Positions 51,271-60,762 are shown, counted from the stretch's first letter. The stretch is 64,000 nucleotides of DNA from Mycobacterium sp. ITM-2016-00316 (GCF_002968335.2 NZ_CP134398.1:4526001-4590000), one strand, 5' to 3'. Notes: generated by a model from the letters alone, not told the origin. Numbers and translations: made by a program.

Positions 51271-52815
51271 GTGCCCACATCACAACCGAACATCCTGGTC
51301 ATCTGGGGCGACGATATCGGCATCTGGAACCTGAGCTGCTACAGCCGGGGAATGATGGGTTACCAGACTCCCAACATCGACCGGATCGCCAGTGAGGGAA
51401 TGCTTTTCACCGACTCGTACGGCGAGCAGAGCTGCACCGCGGGCCGGGCGTCGTTCATCACCGGGCAGAGCGTGTACCGCACCGGCATGAGCAAGGTCGG
51501 CATGCCAGGTGTCGACATCGGCCTGCAGAAGGAAGACCCGACCATCGCCGAGCTGCTGAAACCGCTGGGATACGCCACCGGCCAGTTCGGCAAGAACCAC
51601 CTCGGCGACCTCAACAAGTATCTGCCGACCGCGCATGGGTTCGACGAGTTCTACGGCAACCTCTATCACCTCAACGCCGAGGAGGAGCCCGAGCACGAGG
51701 ATTACCCCACTGCCGAAGAGGCACCGCTGCTCCGCAAGGCCCTACTGCCGCGCGGCGTCATCCACTCCTGGGCCACCGCGGAGGATTCCGGCGAGGTCGA
51801 CCCGCGGTATGGCCCGGTGGGCAAACAGCGTATCGAGGACACCGGCCCGCTGACCAAGAAGCGGATGGAGACCATCGATGACGAGACCACGTCCGCCTGT
51901 GTGGATTTCATTCGGCGCCAGCACGAATCCGAGACTCCGTTCTTCGTGTGGATGAACACCACCCACATGCATTTCCGGACGCACACCAAGCCGGAGAGCG
52001 AAGGGCAGGCCGGGCGCTGGCAGTCGGCCTACCACGACACCATGATCGATCACGACGGCCACGTCGGCACCCTGCTCGATCTGGTCGACGAACTCGGCAT
52101 CGCCGAGGACACCATCGTCATCTACTCCACCGACAACGGACCGCACGCGAACAGCTGGCCTGACGGCGCCACCACCCCGTTCCGCAGCGAGAAGAACACC
52201 AACTGGGAGGGCGCGTTCCGCATCCCCGAACTGGTTCGCTGGCCGGGCAAGATCAAGGCCGGGACAGTCTCCAATGAGATTGTCCAACACCATGATTGGC
52301 TTCCCACCTTCCTGGCCGCCGCGGGTGAGCCGGATATCGTGGAGAAACTCAAGGCCGGCCACAAGGCCGGCGATGAGACGTTCAAGGTGCACATCGACGG
52401 TTACAACCTGCTGCCCTACCTGACCGGCGAAGTGGACAAGAGCCCACGTCGCGGAATGATCTACTTCTCCGACGACGGTGACGTGCTGGGCATCCGGGCG
52501 GGCAACTGGAAGGTGGTGTTCCTGGAGCAACGTTGCCAGGGCACCCTGGAGGTGTGGTTCGAACCGTTCACCAAGTTGCGGGCACCGAAGCTGTTCAACC
52601 TGCGCACCGATCCGTTCGAACGCGCCGATATCACCTCGAACACCTACTGGGACTGGGTGATCGACCGTCTCTACCTGATGTTCTATGCCAGCGCGATCGT
52701 CAATCAGTTCCTGGAGACGTTCAAGGAGTTCCCGCCGCGCCAGGAGCCGGCCTCGTTCACCATCGACAACGCTGTCCAGGAATTGGAGAAGTTCCTGGCC
52801 AAGCGGGGCGACTGA
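51271..52815 (+). CDS. Arylsulfatase (formylglycine type)
   Basis: A 514-residue type I sulfatase. The metal-binding start ILVIWGDDIG (residues 8-17) and the modification motif C55-T-A-G-R59, where Cys is converted to formylglycine, are intact; YRTGMSKVG, GKNHLGD and TDNGPH are further active-site segments. GTG at 51271 follows GAAGGA. No signal peptide, so cytoplasmic. Co-transcribed with a HAD phosphatase and its own formylglycine-generating enzyme. The natural sulfate ester is unknown. Confidence 0.93.
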   Translation: MPTSQPNILVIWGDDIGIWNLSCYSRGMMGYQTPNIDRIASEGMLFTDSYGEQSCTAGRASFITGQSVYRTGMSKVGMPGVDIGLQKEDPTIAELLKPLGYATGQFGKNHLGDLNKYLPTAHGFDEFYGNLYHLNAEEEPEHEDYPTAEEAPLLRKALLPRGVIHSWATAEDSGEVDPRYGPVGKQRIEDTGPLTKKRMETIDDETTSACVDFIRRQHESETPFFVWMNTTHMHFRTHTKPESEGQAGRWQSAYHDTMIDHDGHVGTLLDLVDELGIAEDTIVIYSTDNGPHANSWPDGATTPFRSEKNTNWEGAFRIPELVRWPGKIKAGTVSNEIVQHHDWLPTFLAAAGEPDIVEKLKAGHKAGDETFKVHIDGYNLLPYLTGEVDKSPRRGMIYFSDDGDVLGIRAGNWKVVFLEQRCQGTLEVWFEPFTKLRAPKLFNLRTDPFERADITSNTYWDWVIDRLYLMFYASAIVNQFLETFKEFPPRQEPASFTIDNAVQELEKFLAKRGD

Positions 52816-52817
52816 CG

Positions 52818-53729
52818 GTGGGCTTGCAATCCTGGAAGGACGGACCCACGAAGTCGGCGATCCTCGACTTCGTGGACCGTGCCGGCCGCGAGGTCGACCC
52901 CGAGGAACGCGTCGCGGTATTCGACAACGACGGCACGTTGTGGTGCGAGAAGCCGATGTACATCCAGCTCGATTTCATCGTCCGGCGGCTGGCCGAGAAG
53001 GTGGCCGCCGATCCCTCGCTCGCCGAAGGGCAACCCTATCTGGCGGCACACAACGGGGACCTGCAGTGGTTCGGCGGTGCGGTCACCAAGCACTACCAGG
53101 GTGACGATTCAGATCTGAAAACCCTTGCTGCGGCTGTACTGTCCCTGCACGATTCGGTGAAGGTCGAGGACCACGCCGCCGGGGTCGGCACCTTCTTCGC
53201 CGAGGCCAAACACCCCACCCTCGGGCGGCCGTACCTGGAGTGCACGTACCTGCCGATGGTGGAACTGCTGCGCTACCTGCAGGATCACGGATTCACCTGC
53301 TACATCGTCTCGGGCGGTGGCCGCGACTTCATGCGGCCGGTGACCAGCCGGATCTACGGCATTCCGCCCGAGCGGGTGGTGGGCAGCGCGCAGGGGCTGA
53401 AGTTCGTCGGTGCCGACGGGCACGGCGACCTGCTGCTGCAGCCAGCACTGGACATCTGGGATGACGGGCCCGAGAAACCGGTGCGCATCTGGAATCGCAT
53501 CGGCCGCCGCCCCATCCTGGCGGCGGGCAATTCCAACGGCGATGACGAGATGCTGATGTACACCGGCGGCCAGGACGGCCCGTCCCTGAAACTCCTGGTG
53601 CTCCACGACGACGCCGAACGCGAATTCTCCTACACCGCGGGGGCGGAGCGTGCGCTGGGCCACGCAGAGCAATACGGGTGGACCGTGGTGAGCATGCGCG
53701 ATGATTGGTCGACCGTCTTCAGTGCGTGA
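52818..53729 (+). CDS. HAD-superfamily phosphatase
   Basis: A 303-residue HAD hydrolase: motif I FDNDGTLW (nucleophile D36, acid D38), motif II IVSGGGRDFM, and the motif IV acidic pair GNSNGDDEM. A helical cap lies between motifs I and II. GTG at 52818 is 2 bp after the sulfatase stop. Between a sulfatase and its activator it may dephosphorylate the desulfated product or a mixed sulfate/phosphate ester (inference). Confidence 0.85.
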   Translation: MGLQSWKDGPTKSAILDFVDRAGREVDPEERVAVFDNDGTLWCEKPMYIQLDFIVRRLAEKVAADPSLAEGQPYLAAHNGDLQWFGGAVTKHYQGDDSDLKTLAAAVLSLHDSVKVEDHAAGVGTFFAEAKHPTLGRPYLECTYLPMVELLRYLQDHGFTCYIVSGGGRDFMRPVTSRIYGIPPERVVGSAQGLKFVGADGHGDLLLQPALDIWDDGPEKPVRIWNRIGRRPILAAGNSNGDDEMLMYTGGQDGPSLKLLVLHDDAEREFSYTAGAERALGHAEQYGWTVVSMRDDWSTVFSA

Positions 53730-54603
53730 CGACGACCTGGTCTGGATCGAGCCACAGACCACCACACTGGGTTCCGACGCGCACTATCCCGAGGAGGCGC
53801 CGGCACGGGAGGTGACCGTGGACGGTTTCTGGATCCAGCGTCACCAGGTGACCAACAGCCATTTCGCCGCCTTCGTGGACGCCACCGGCTACCGGACCGT
53901 CGCCGAACGGCCGGTCGACCCCGCCGACTACCCGGGCGCGCCCGTGGAGAACCTGGTTCCCGGTTCGATGGTCTTCCGGCGCACTGCGGGACCGGTGGAT
54001 CTGCGCCACCTCAGCCAATGGTGGACCTGGACCCCCGGTGCCTGCTGGAACCATCCACGCGGACCCCGCTCATCGCTGACCGGCCGCGACCGGCACCCGG
54101 TGGTGCACATCGCGTTCGAGGACGCCCAGAGCTACGCCGAATGGGCCGGACTCGCGCTACCCACCGAAGTCCAGTGGGAGACCGCAGCCCGCGGTGGGCT
54201 GGCCGGGGCGGCGTACACCTGGGGTGACGACCCGGAGAGACCCGGTGAGCGCAAGGCGAACTACTGGCACGGCGAGTTTCCCTACCTACCGGAGTCCGGT
54301 TACGGCACGACCCAGCCCGTCGGCAGCTTCGATCCCAACGGGTACGGCCTGTTCGATATGGCCGGCAATGTGTGGGAATGGACGACCGACTGGTACGGAC
54401 AAGATCGGGCCGCGGGCCCCTGTTGCGCCGCGGACAGCTACGACCCCGCACAGCCACAGTTCGAGATCCCGCGCAAGGTGATCAAGGGTGGATCCTTCCT
54501 GTGCGCGGACAGTTATTGCATGCGATACCGACCGGCCGCGCGGCGACCGCAGATGGTCGATACCGGCATGAGCCACATCGGTTTTCGCTGCGTCAAGAAT
54601 TGA
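53722..54603 (+). CDS. Formylglycine-generating enzyme
   Basis: A 293-residue FGE/SUMF1-fold oxidase that converts the sulfatase Cys 55 to formylglycine using O2 and copper. The catalytic cysteines C261 and C266 lie in GGSFLCADSYCMRYRP, and GLFDMAGNVWEWTTDWY is the usual core. GTG at 53722 overlaps the HAD stop by 8 nt. A complete, self-activating sulfatase operon results. Confidence 0.94.
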   Translation: MRDDDLVWIEPQTTTLGSDAHYPEEAPAREVTVDGFWIQRHQVTNSHFAAFVDATGYRTVAERPVDPADYPGAPVENLVPGSMVFRRTAGPVDLRHLSQWWTWTPGACWNHPRGPRSSLTGRDRHPVVHIAFEDAQSYAEWAGLALPTEVQWETAARGGLAGAAYTWGDDPERPGERKANYWHGEFPYLPESGYGTTQPVGSFDPNGYGLFDMAGNVWEWTTDWYGQDRAAGPCCAADSYDPAQPQFEIPRKVIKGGSFLCADSYCMRYRPAARRPQMVDTGMSHIGFRCVKN

Positions 54604-54623
54604 CCCACGCCGGGCGCATCGGG

Positions 54624-55181
54624 TCAGGATGGCTCGCGCCCGAACGCCGGGGCGAGAAAGCGTGCCAGCATCCGGCGCTCCGTCGCGAGATCCGTTGCCG
54701 GCCAGAACAACAGAGACAGAACCACTCTGACGATCCAGTTCGCGGCCTCCGGATCGTCATCGGCCAGGCCAGCCAGGTCCCGCGCGAAACCGGTGACCGT
54801 GTCCGAGGTGACCAACGCCGTGGTTCCGCCCGCGCCGACCAACAACCGGGCCACCGGATCGGTGCGCACCTCGCCGACCGCAACCTCGACCGCGGTGAGC
54901 ACCCTGGCGCGTCCGGACAACCCGGCCACCGCCTCCCGGACCGTCTCGACGATGCGCGCCGCCGAGCGGGCCAGCACGGCGTCCCGGATCTGCGTCTTGC
55001 CGCCGGTGTGCCGGTAGAGCGTCGCGCGCGAACAATGCACGCGCGCCGCAAGGGCGTCGATATCGAGGGCATCGATCCCGTCACGCGCAAGCATTTCGGC
55101 CGCCGCCGCGTAGATCCGCTCGGCGGCCGCGGCACCGCGCTCGGCGCCGAGCAGCCAGTCCGGACGTGCCTGCGACATCAT
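54624..55181 (-). CDS. TetR-family regulator
   Basis: A 185-residue TetR regulator: helix-turn-helix DIDALAARVHCSRATLYRHTGGKTQIRDAVL (about residues 40-70) plus a ligand domain of the PaaX/P450-neighbour kind. ATG at 55181 or 55178; the region just upstream is an inverted repeat (55192-55204). Divergent from the P450-SDR operon, which it probably represses. Confidence 0.85.
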   Translation of the reverse strand: MMSQARPDWLLGAERGAAAAERIYAAAAEMLARDGIDALDIDALAARVHCSRATLYRHTGGKTQIRDAVLARSAARIVETVREAVAGLSGRARVLTAVEVAVGEVRTDPVARLLVGAGGTTALVTSDTVTGFARDLAGLADDDPEAANWIVRVVLSLLFWPATDLATERRMLARFLAPAFGREPS

Positions 55182-55191
55182 GGACAACTTA

Positions 55192-55204
55192 TCTCATTCT
55201 GAGA
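55192..55204. promoter_or_regulatory. TetR operator candidate
   Basis: TCTCA-TTC-TGAGA, 11 bp from the TetR start. A 5-3-5 perfect inverted repeat in the divergent region between TetR and P450; a good autoregulatory site. Confidence 0.5.
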
Positions 55205-55345
55205 CACATTGCATCGACTATCTCGCGATCGACGCAGGTGGGGCGACCCCGGTGAGACAGCCTGCGCGACCGGCACCGACTGTCGGCGGATCGACTTCTC
55301 GGCGCACCGTTGACGCTGCCCGCTGCCACGCCGCACGCTGGGAAA

Positions 55346-56518
55346 ATGATTGCGGCACAGTGCTTCTTCGGGACAGGACTGGACGACCCCTACCCGCTCT
55401 ACGATCTGCTGCGCGCCGACCCCGTGCAGCAGATAGATGACAGCGGATTCTTCGTGGTGTCCACCTGGGACGCGGTCATCGAGGCCACCGCGCGCCCCGG
55501 CGACTTCTCCTCGAACCTCACCGCAACGATGGTGTACCGACCGGACGGTTCGGTCTCCCCGTTCGAGATGGCCGGAGCCGGCGACCCATCACACGTCCTG
55601 GCGACCGCCGATGACCCGCTGCACGCCGCCCATCGCAAACCGGTGTTGCTCAAGCTCGCCGCCAAACGCCTGCTCGCGTTGGAACCGGTCATCGGTGCCG
55701 GCTTCGAGGAGTTGTGGACGGGCACCGACCTGGAATGGATGGCCCAGGTCGCCAATCGCCTCCCCATGATGATGGTGGCGCGCCTGCTCGGACTGCCCGA
55801 CACCGATGTGGACGAGCTGGTCCGATGCGCCTACGCCAGCACCCAGCTGCTCGACGGGTTGGTCGATGACCGCCAACTCGCCGCCGCCGGGCTGGCCGCG
55901 ATGGAACTCGGCGGCTATCTCGTCGGGCAATTCAACAGCTCCGCGGCAGATCCCGGCGACAACCTGATGGGCCAGTTGGCCCGAGACCTGGATGCCGGCA
56001 CCGCCGCCCTTGTCCTCATCCAACTCGTCGCGGCCGGCGCCGAGTCGACGGCCGCGCTGCTGGGCAGCGCAGCCTGGCTGCTGGGGACCCGTCCGGACGT
56101 GCAGCGTCAGGTCCGCGACACTCCCGCGCTGCTGGGGGCCTTCATCGATGAGGTACTGCGCTACGAATCACCGTTCCGCGGGCACTATCGGCACGTGCTG
56201 ACCGACTGCAGCCTGGCCGGAACCGAACTGCGCGCCGGTCAACACCTGCTCCTGCTGTGGGGGGCCGCCAACCGTGATCCGCGACAGTTCGACTCCCCCA
56301 ATGAGTTCCGCCTCGATCGCGGCGCGACCCGAACACACCTGGGATTCGGGAAGGGTCTGCACTTCTGTGTCGGCGCCGCACTGGCCCGCCTCCAGGCGCG
56401 GACGGTGCTCGGGCGCCTGCTGGACCACACCACGTGGTTGGAGGCGCCGGGGCGACCGGTGTGGCTGCCCAGCGTGCTGGTGCGCCGACCCGCCCGGCTG
56501 GATCTGAAGATCAACTAA
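55346..56518 (+). CDS. Cytochrome P450
   Basis: About 390 residues with all P450 signatures: I-helix AGAESTAALLG, ExxR as EVLRYESPFRG, and heme loop GFGKGLHFCVGAALAR with Cys 341 as ligand. ATG at 55346 is used; TTG at 55310 is in frame, neither with a strong ribosome site. Bacterial soluble type needing ferredoxin, which is not encoded nearby. First gene of an operon with two SDRs, suggesting hydroxylation followed by alcohol oxidation. Confidence 0.9.
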   Translation: MIAAQCFFGTGLDDPYPLYDLLRADPVQQIDDSGFFVVSTWDAVIEATARPGDFSSNLTATMVYRPDGSVSPFEMAGAGDPSHVLATADDPLHAAHRKPVLLKLAAKRLLALEPVIGAGFEELWTGTDLEWMAQVANRLPMMMVARLLGLPDTDVDELVRCAYASTQLLDGLVDDRQLAAAGLAAMELGGYLVGQFNSSAADPGDNLMGQLARDLDAGTAALVLIQLVAAGAESTAALLGSAAWLLGTRPDVQRQVRDTPALLGAFIDEVLRYESPFRGHYRHVLTDCSLAGTELRAGQHLLLLWGAANRDPRQFDSPNEFRLDRGATRTHLGFGKGLHFCVGAALARLQARTVLGRLLDHTTWLEAPGRPVWLPSVLVRRPARLDLKIN

Positions 56519-56578
56519 TCAACTCCGACTCCGTTCGCTACTGTGACAGACGTTGCGCCCCCGGCTGATGGAGTCCCG

Positions 56579-57646
56579 ATGACCGAAACCGTGTTGGTGA
56601 CCGGAGCCTTCGGGCTGGTCGGTTCGGCCACCGTGCACCGCCTCGCCGCCGACGGACGGCGCGTGGTCGCCACCGATCTGGACGTCGCGGCCAATCGGAA
56701 GGCCGCCGAGTCCCTACCGGTCGGCGTCACCGTGCGCTGGGCCGACCTCACCGACCCCACGACGGTCGGCGCGCTCGTCGACGAGGTGGCGCCGGCGGCG
56801 ATCATCCATCTCGCAGCGGTCATCCCGCCGTTCATCTACCAGCGCCGCGGACTGGCCGAGCGCGTCAACGTCGATGCCACCGCCAGTCTCGTGCGCGCCG
56901 CCGAAAAGCTCTCCACACCAGCCCGTTTCGTGCTCGCTTCCAGCATCGCCGTCTACGGCTCGCGAAACCCGCACACGGTGGGCGGTGTGCTGACCGCGGA
57001 AACCCCGGTCAACCCCGCCGACATCTACGGCGACCACAAGGTCAAGGCCGAGAAGATTGTGCGGACCTCGGCGCTGGACTGGGTCGTCCTGCGGCTGGGT
57101 GGCGTACTGACCGCCACCCCCGGCTCCTACATGAAGATGGACAACTTCTACTTCGAGGGCATGCTGCCCACCGACGGCCGGCTACAGACCGTCGATGTGC
57201 GCGACGTGGCGAGCGCCTTCGCTGCGGCCACCACCGCCGACGCACTGGGTGAGACGCTACTCATCGGCGGTGACGATGCCACCCATCGCCTGCTGCAGGG
57301 CGATGTGGCCCCGGCGATGGCTGCCGCGCTGGGCCTGGTCGGCGGTCTGCCCACCGGGCTCAAGGGTGACCCGCGCAACGATGAGAGCTGGTTCAACACG
57401 GACTGGATGGACACCACCAGGGCCCAGGAAGTGCTTGGCTTCCAGCATCATTCGTGGCCCGACATGTTGATCGAGACGGCCGAGAACGCCGGTATCAAAC
57501 GCCCCGTGCTGCGCGTCATCGCGCCGCTTGCCAAGCAGATTCTCAAGCGTCAGACGGCATATCACGGCACCGGGATGCGGTATGCGGACCCGTGGAAGGC
57601 CATCCGCGACAAATGGGGCGACCCCCGACCGGAGGTTCACGCATGA
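56579..57646 (+). CDS. NAD(P)-dependent extended SDR / epimerase-like
   Basis: A 355-residue extended SDR: VLVTGAFGLVGSATV (residues 5-19), SSIAVYGSRNP and the catalytic YGDHKVKAEKI (Tyr/Lys about 150/154). The long C-terminus (LKRQTAYHGTGMRYADPWKAI) is unusual. ATG at 56579 follows GGAG; GTG at 56543 is an alternative. 60 bp after P450 and coupled to the next SDR by ATGA. Likely an alcohol or sterol dehydrogenase or isomerase. Confidence 0.85.
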   Translation: MTETVLVTGAFGLVGSATVHRLAADGRRVVATDLDVAANRKAAESLPVGVTVRWADLTDPTTVGALVDEVAPAAIIHLAAVIPPFIYQRRGLAERVNVDATASLVRAAEKLSTPARFVLASSIAVYGSRNPHTVGGVLTAETPVNPADIYGDHKVKAEKIVRTSALDWVVLRLGGVLTATPGSYMKMDNFYFEGMLPTDGRLQTVDVRDVASAFAAATTADALGETLLIGGDDATHRLLQGDVAPAMAAALGLVGGLPTGLKGDPRNDESWFNTDWMDTTRAQEVLGFQHHSWPDMLIETAENAGIKRPVLRVIAPLAKQILKRQTAYHGTGMRYADPWKAIRDKWGDPRPEVHA

Positions 57647-58431
57647 CGGGTAAGACGGCTTCCGGGGCGAGCGAAGCGACGGGTAAGACGGCCGTCGTCG
57701 TCGGCGGGGCCTCCGGTATCGGCTGGGCGTCGGCGCAGGCGCTGGCGGCCGAGGGGTACCGCGTCGTCGTGGCCGACCGCAACGCCGAGGGCGCCACCGC
57801 CCGCGCCGCCGAACTCGGCACGCCGCATTCAGGGGCGGCGGTCGACGTGGTCGACGAAGCTTCGGTGGCAACACTTTTCGAGGCCACCGGAACAATCGAC
57901 GCGGTGGTGAGCTGCGCCGGCTTCTCCAATATCGGGCTCATCGTCGACCTCGCGGTGGAGGACTTCCGGGCCGTCATCGACGTCTGCCTCAACGGCGCCT
58001 TCATCGTCGCCAAATACGCCGGCCGGTATCTGAACGACGGCGGCGCGCTGGTCTCCATTTCCTCGCTCAACGGCCGCCAGCCCGCCGCAGGCATGAGCGC
58101 CTACTGTTCGGCCAAGGCCGGACTGTCGATGCTCACCCAGGTGGCGGCCCTGGAGTTGGCGCCGCGCGGAATCCGGGTCAATGCCGTGGCGCCCGGTTTC
58201 GTGCACACCCCGCTCACCGAGGGCGCGGCCCTGGTACCGGGGGTCGTCGAGGAATACGTGGAGAACACCCCGCTGGGCCGCGCCGGCACTCCCGAGGACA
58301 TTGCCGAGGCCGTCGTGTTCCTCACGAAGGCGTCCTGGCTCACCGGCGAGGTGCTCGATCTGAACGGCGGATCCCACATGAAGCGGTATCCAGATCTGCT
58401 CGGGCACATCATGAAGCTCGCGCAACAGTGA
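57643..58431 (+). CDS. Short-chain dehydrogenase/reductase
   Basis: A 262-residue classical SDR: VVVGGASGIGWASA (residues 17-30), catalytic Ser-Tyr-Lys in SISSLNGRQPAAGMSAYCSAKAG, and LDLNGGSHMKRYPDLL end. ATG at 57643 overlaps the preceding SDR stop and has GGAGG upstream. Third gene of the P450 operon; probably oxidises the hydroxylated product. Confidence 0.9.
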   Translation: MTGKTASGASEATGKTAVVVGGASGIGWASAQALAAEGYRVVVADRNAEGATARAAELGTPHSGAAVDVVDEASVATLFEATGTIDAVVSCAGFSNIGLIVDLAVEDFRAVIDVCLNGAFIVAKYAGRYLNDGGALVSISSLNGRQPAAGMSAYCSAKAGLSMLTQVAALELAPRGIRVNAVAPGFVHTPLTEGAALVPGVVEEYVENTPLGRAGTPEDIAEAVVFLTKASWLTGEVLDLNGGSHMKRYPDLLGHIMKLAQQ

Positions 58432-58452
58432 CAGAACCTGTCCAATAGACCC

Positions 58453-59664
58453 GTGAAAACGGAGTTCACCCTCAGCCAGAAGCGGGCCCTGGCAATCGCG
58501 ACCGTCATTGCGATCGCGTTCGGCGCCTACTTCCTGCGCGGCTACTTCATCCTCATCGTGGTCGCGGCGGTGGTGGCCTACCTGTTCGACCCGCTCTACG
58601 AGCGGCTGCGCAGAAGGTTCAGCGCCGGCCTCTCGGCCACCCTGACCCTGTTTGCGGCGCTGGCCATCGTGATCATCCCGATCAGCGGTGCCGTCGCCCT
58701 CGGCGTCGTGCAGATCACCACCATGGTGCGCAACGTCGCCGACTGGGTGGGCAAGACCGACCTGAGCGCCCTCGGGGACCGCTCACTGCGGGTGGTCAAC
58801 GAGCTGATCGACCGGGTGCCGTTCCTGAAGAGCACCGACATCACCCCCGAGCAGCTGCAGCACTGGGTGGTCACCTTCGCCCAGCGCGCCGGCGAATGGG
58901 GCCTGCATTTCCTGCAGGGTGCGGCCGGCGGACTGTTCGGTGGTCTCACCGCCGCGATCATCTTCCTGTACGTGTTCATCTCGCTGCTGGTCAACGGCGA
59001 CGACCTGCGGCTGCTGATCCGTCGGCTCAACCCGCTCGGCGAGGAGGCCACCGACCTGTATCTGGCCAAGATGGCGGCCATGGTGCGCGGCACCGTGCGC
59101 GGCCAGTTCGTCATCGCGCTGGCTCAGGGCATCGCCGGCGCCATCTCGATCTACATTGCCGGCTTCCACGACGGGTTCTTCATCTTCGCCATCCTGCTGT
59201 CGGCGCTGTCGGTGATCCCGCTCGGCGGCGGCATCGTCACCATCCCGTTCGGAATCGGTCTTGCGCTGTTCGGCAATGTCATCGGCGGCATCTTCGTCAT
59301 CGTCTTCCACATCATCGTGGTGACCAACATCGACAATGTGCTGCGCCCGATCCTGGTGCCCAAGGAGGCCAAACTCGACTCGGCGCTGATGCTGCTGTCG
59401 GTGTTCGCCGGGATCACCATGTTCGGCTTCCTCGGCATCGTCATCGGGCCGGTGGTGATGATCGTCATCGTCACCACGATCAGCGTCTACCTCTGGGTCT
59501 ACAAGGGTGTGCCGATGGAGATGGGCACCGAGGCCTTGGAAGACGAACCCGACAAACCCAGCAGGCTCAGAGAGCTGATCGCGCGGGCCCGTGCCCGGCG
59601 TCACGCGCCGCCGTCGGTCGGCGCAGCGGATGCCACACCACCGGTCATTGCCGACCCTGAGTAA
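58453..59664 (+). CDS. AI-2E family transporter (Rv1101c-like)
   Basis: A 403-residue polytopic protein of the AI-2 exporter-like (PerM) superfamily: about seven membrane helices, the YVFISLLVNGDDLRLLIRRL segment, GGGIVTIPFGIGLALFGN, and NIDNVLRPILVPKEAKLD typical of the family. GTG at 58453, 21 bp after the SDR. It corresponds to Rv1101c, marking the return to conserved core order. Substrate unknown. Confidence 0.88.
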   Translation: MKTEFTLSQKRALAIATVIAIAFGAYFLRGYFILIVVAAVVAYLFDPLYERLRRRFSAGLSATLTLFAALAIVIIPISGAVALGVVQITTMVRNVADWVGKTDLSALGDRSLRVVNELIDRVPFLKSTDITPEQLQHWVVTFAQRAGEWGLHFLQGAAGGLFGGLTAAIIFLYVFISLLVNGDDLRLLIRRLNPLGEEATDLYLAKMAAMVRGTVRGQFVIALAQGIAGAISIYIAGFHDGFFIFAILLSALSVIPLGGGIVTIPFGIGLALFGNVIGGIFVIVFHIIVVTNIDNVLRPILVPKEAKLDSALMLLSVFAGITMFGFLGIVIGPVVMIVIVTTISVYLWVYKGVPMEMGTEALEDEPDKPSRLRELIARARARRHAPPSVGAADATPPVIADPE

Positions 59665-59734
59665 GGGCTCGGATGTGCGAAGTTGATGGACAACTCGACG
59701 CGTTGTTTTCGGGATCGTGAACCGAACAATATGG

Positions 59735-60337
59735 CTAGACCTGGTGATCACCAAGGCTATCTGTACCGGCTAGTTCCAACAGCCAGGCGCCCCACACCGC
59801 ATCATCGCGCTTTCCGGGAAGTGCCAGTGCAGTCGAGATGGTAACCACCAGACCGGTGGCCATGAAGGATCGTATCCGGTGAGCGTCGGCACCCGTCATA
59901 TCGATGACCTGCTGTTGCAGTTCGAGATACCTACGAGCGACCACCGCGCGCACCACATCGTCGCCGGCAGCGGCATAGCCTTGCAGCATCACGAGCGCGA
60001 CGGTGCGATCACGCTGCAGGAGCCGCAAGTAGGCGCGACCAAGGTCGACAAGATCCGGGCCACCCTCGCTGCGGCTCTCACGCACGGCGACGTCGGTGAA
60101 CACCGCTGCGACCCGCCCGTAAACCGATTCGACGACCTCGAGGAACAACTTTTGCTTTGAACCGAACATCTGCACGACACGGGGATGAGAGATTCCCGCT
60201 CCTGCGGCGATCGTTTCCAAACCCGTTCCCGCAAGCCCGCCGGCAGCGAACTCAACCGCCGCTGCATCGATGATTTCCTGACGGCGCACTGCTGCCGGCT
60301 TGCGTACGACCACCCGCGCCGGATCGCCGGCGCTCAC
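59735..60337 (-). CDS. TetR-family regulator
   Basis: A 200-residue TetR regulator: helix-turn-helix GLETIAAGAGISHPRVVQMFGSKQKLFLEVV (about residues 40-70). GTG at 60337 overlaps the stop of the NTF2-like gene as GTGA, so the regulator is the second gene of that operon and probably autoregulates it through the TTAC/GTAA site at 60778. Confidence 0.87.
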   Translation of the reverse strand: MSAGDPARVVVRKPAAVRRQEIIDAAAVEFAAGGLAGTGLETIAAGAGISHPRVVQMFGSKQKLFLEVVESVYGRVAAVFTDVAVRESRSEGGPDLVDLGRAYLRLLQRDRTVALVMLQGYAAAGDDVVRAVVARRYLELQQQVIDMTGADAHRIRSFMATGLVVTISTALALPGKRDDAVWGAWLLELAGTDSLGDHQV

Positions 60338-60762
60338 TGAGAGTTGCTATTGATCTGTCGCAGCACCAACCGATTGTCGTACAAGCATCGGTAAGCAGCG
60401 ATCAGACCGTCGGCACCGATATCGAGCCGGTCGTCACCGTGGAAGTCGATCTTGGCGCCGGTTGTTGCGTATGTGCCGGTCAGTCGCCAGGCCACCACGA
60501 CCGATCGCCGCCGCAGGTCGGCATACAGGCCTTGCAGGGTGAACGTGTAGTCCGGGATCGCGGCGTCCATCATGACCACGAAATCGCGGATGGCATCGCG
60601 ACCGTGCATCGTGTGGTCGAGCGCAGGCTCGTCGTAGACCAGATCCTCGGCGCAGAGCGCCGCGACAGCATCGCCGTCATGGTCATTCCATGCTTTCTCC
60701 CAACGCAGTTCGAGATCCGCTACGGCACCCGGACTGGAAACTGCGGCATCGGCAATCATCAT
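60334..60762 (-). CDS. NTF2/SnoaL-like protein
   Basis: A 142-residue SnoaL-like cone-fold protein: WEKAWNDHDGDAVAALCAEDLVYDEP, IRDFVVMMDAAIPDYTF and VAWRLTGTYATTGAKIDF are typical. ATG at 60762 is favoured because AGGAG lies 8 nt upstream; an ATG at 60768 is too close to it. Such proteins are isomerases, hydrolases or binding proteins; no catalytic claim is possible here. Confidence 0.85.
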   Translation of the reverse strand: MMIADAAVSSPGAVADLELRWEKAWNDHDGDAVAALCAEDLVYDEPALDHTMHGRDAIRDFVVMMDAAIPDYTFTLQGLYADLRRRSVVVAWRLTGTYATTGAKIDFHGDDRLDIGADGLIAAYRCLYDNRLVLRQINSNSQ

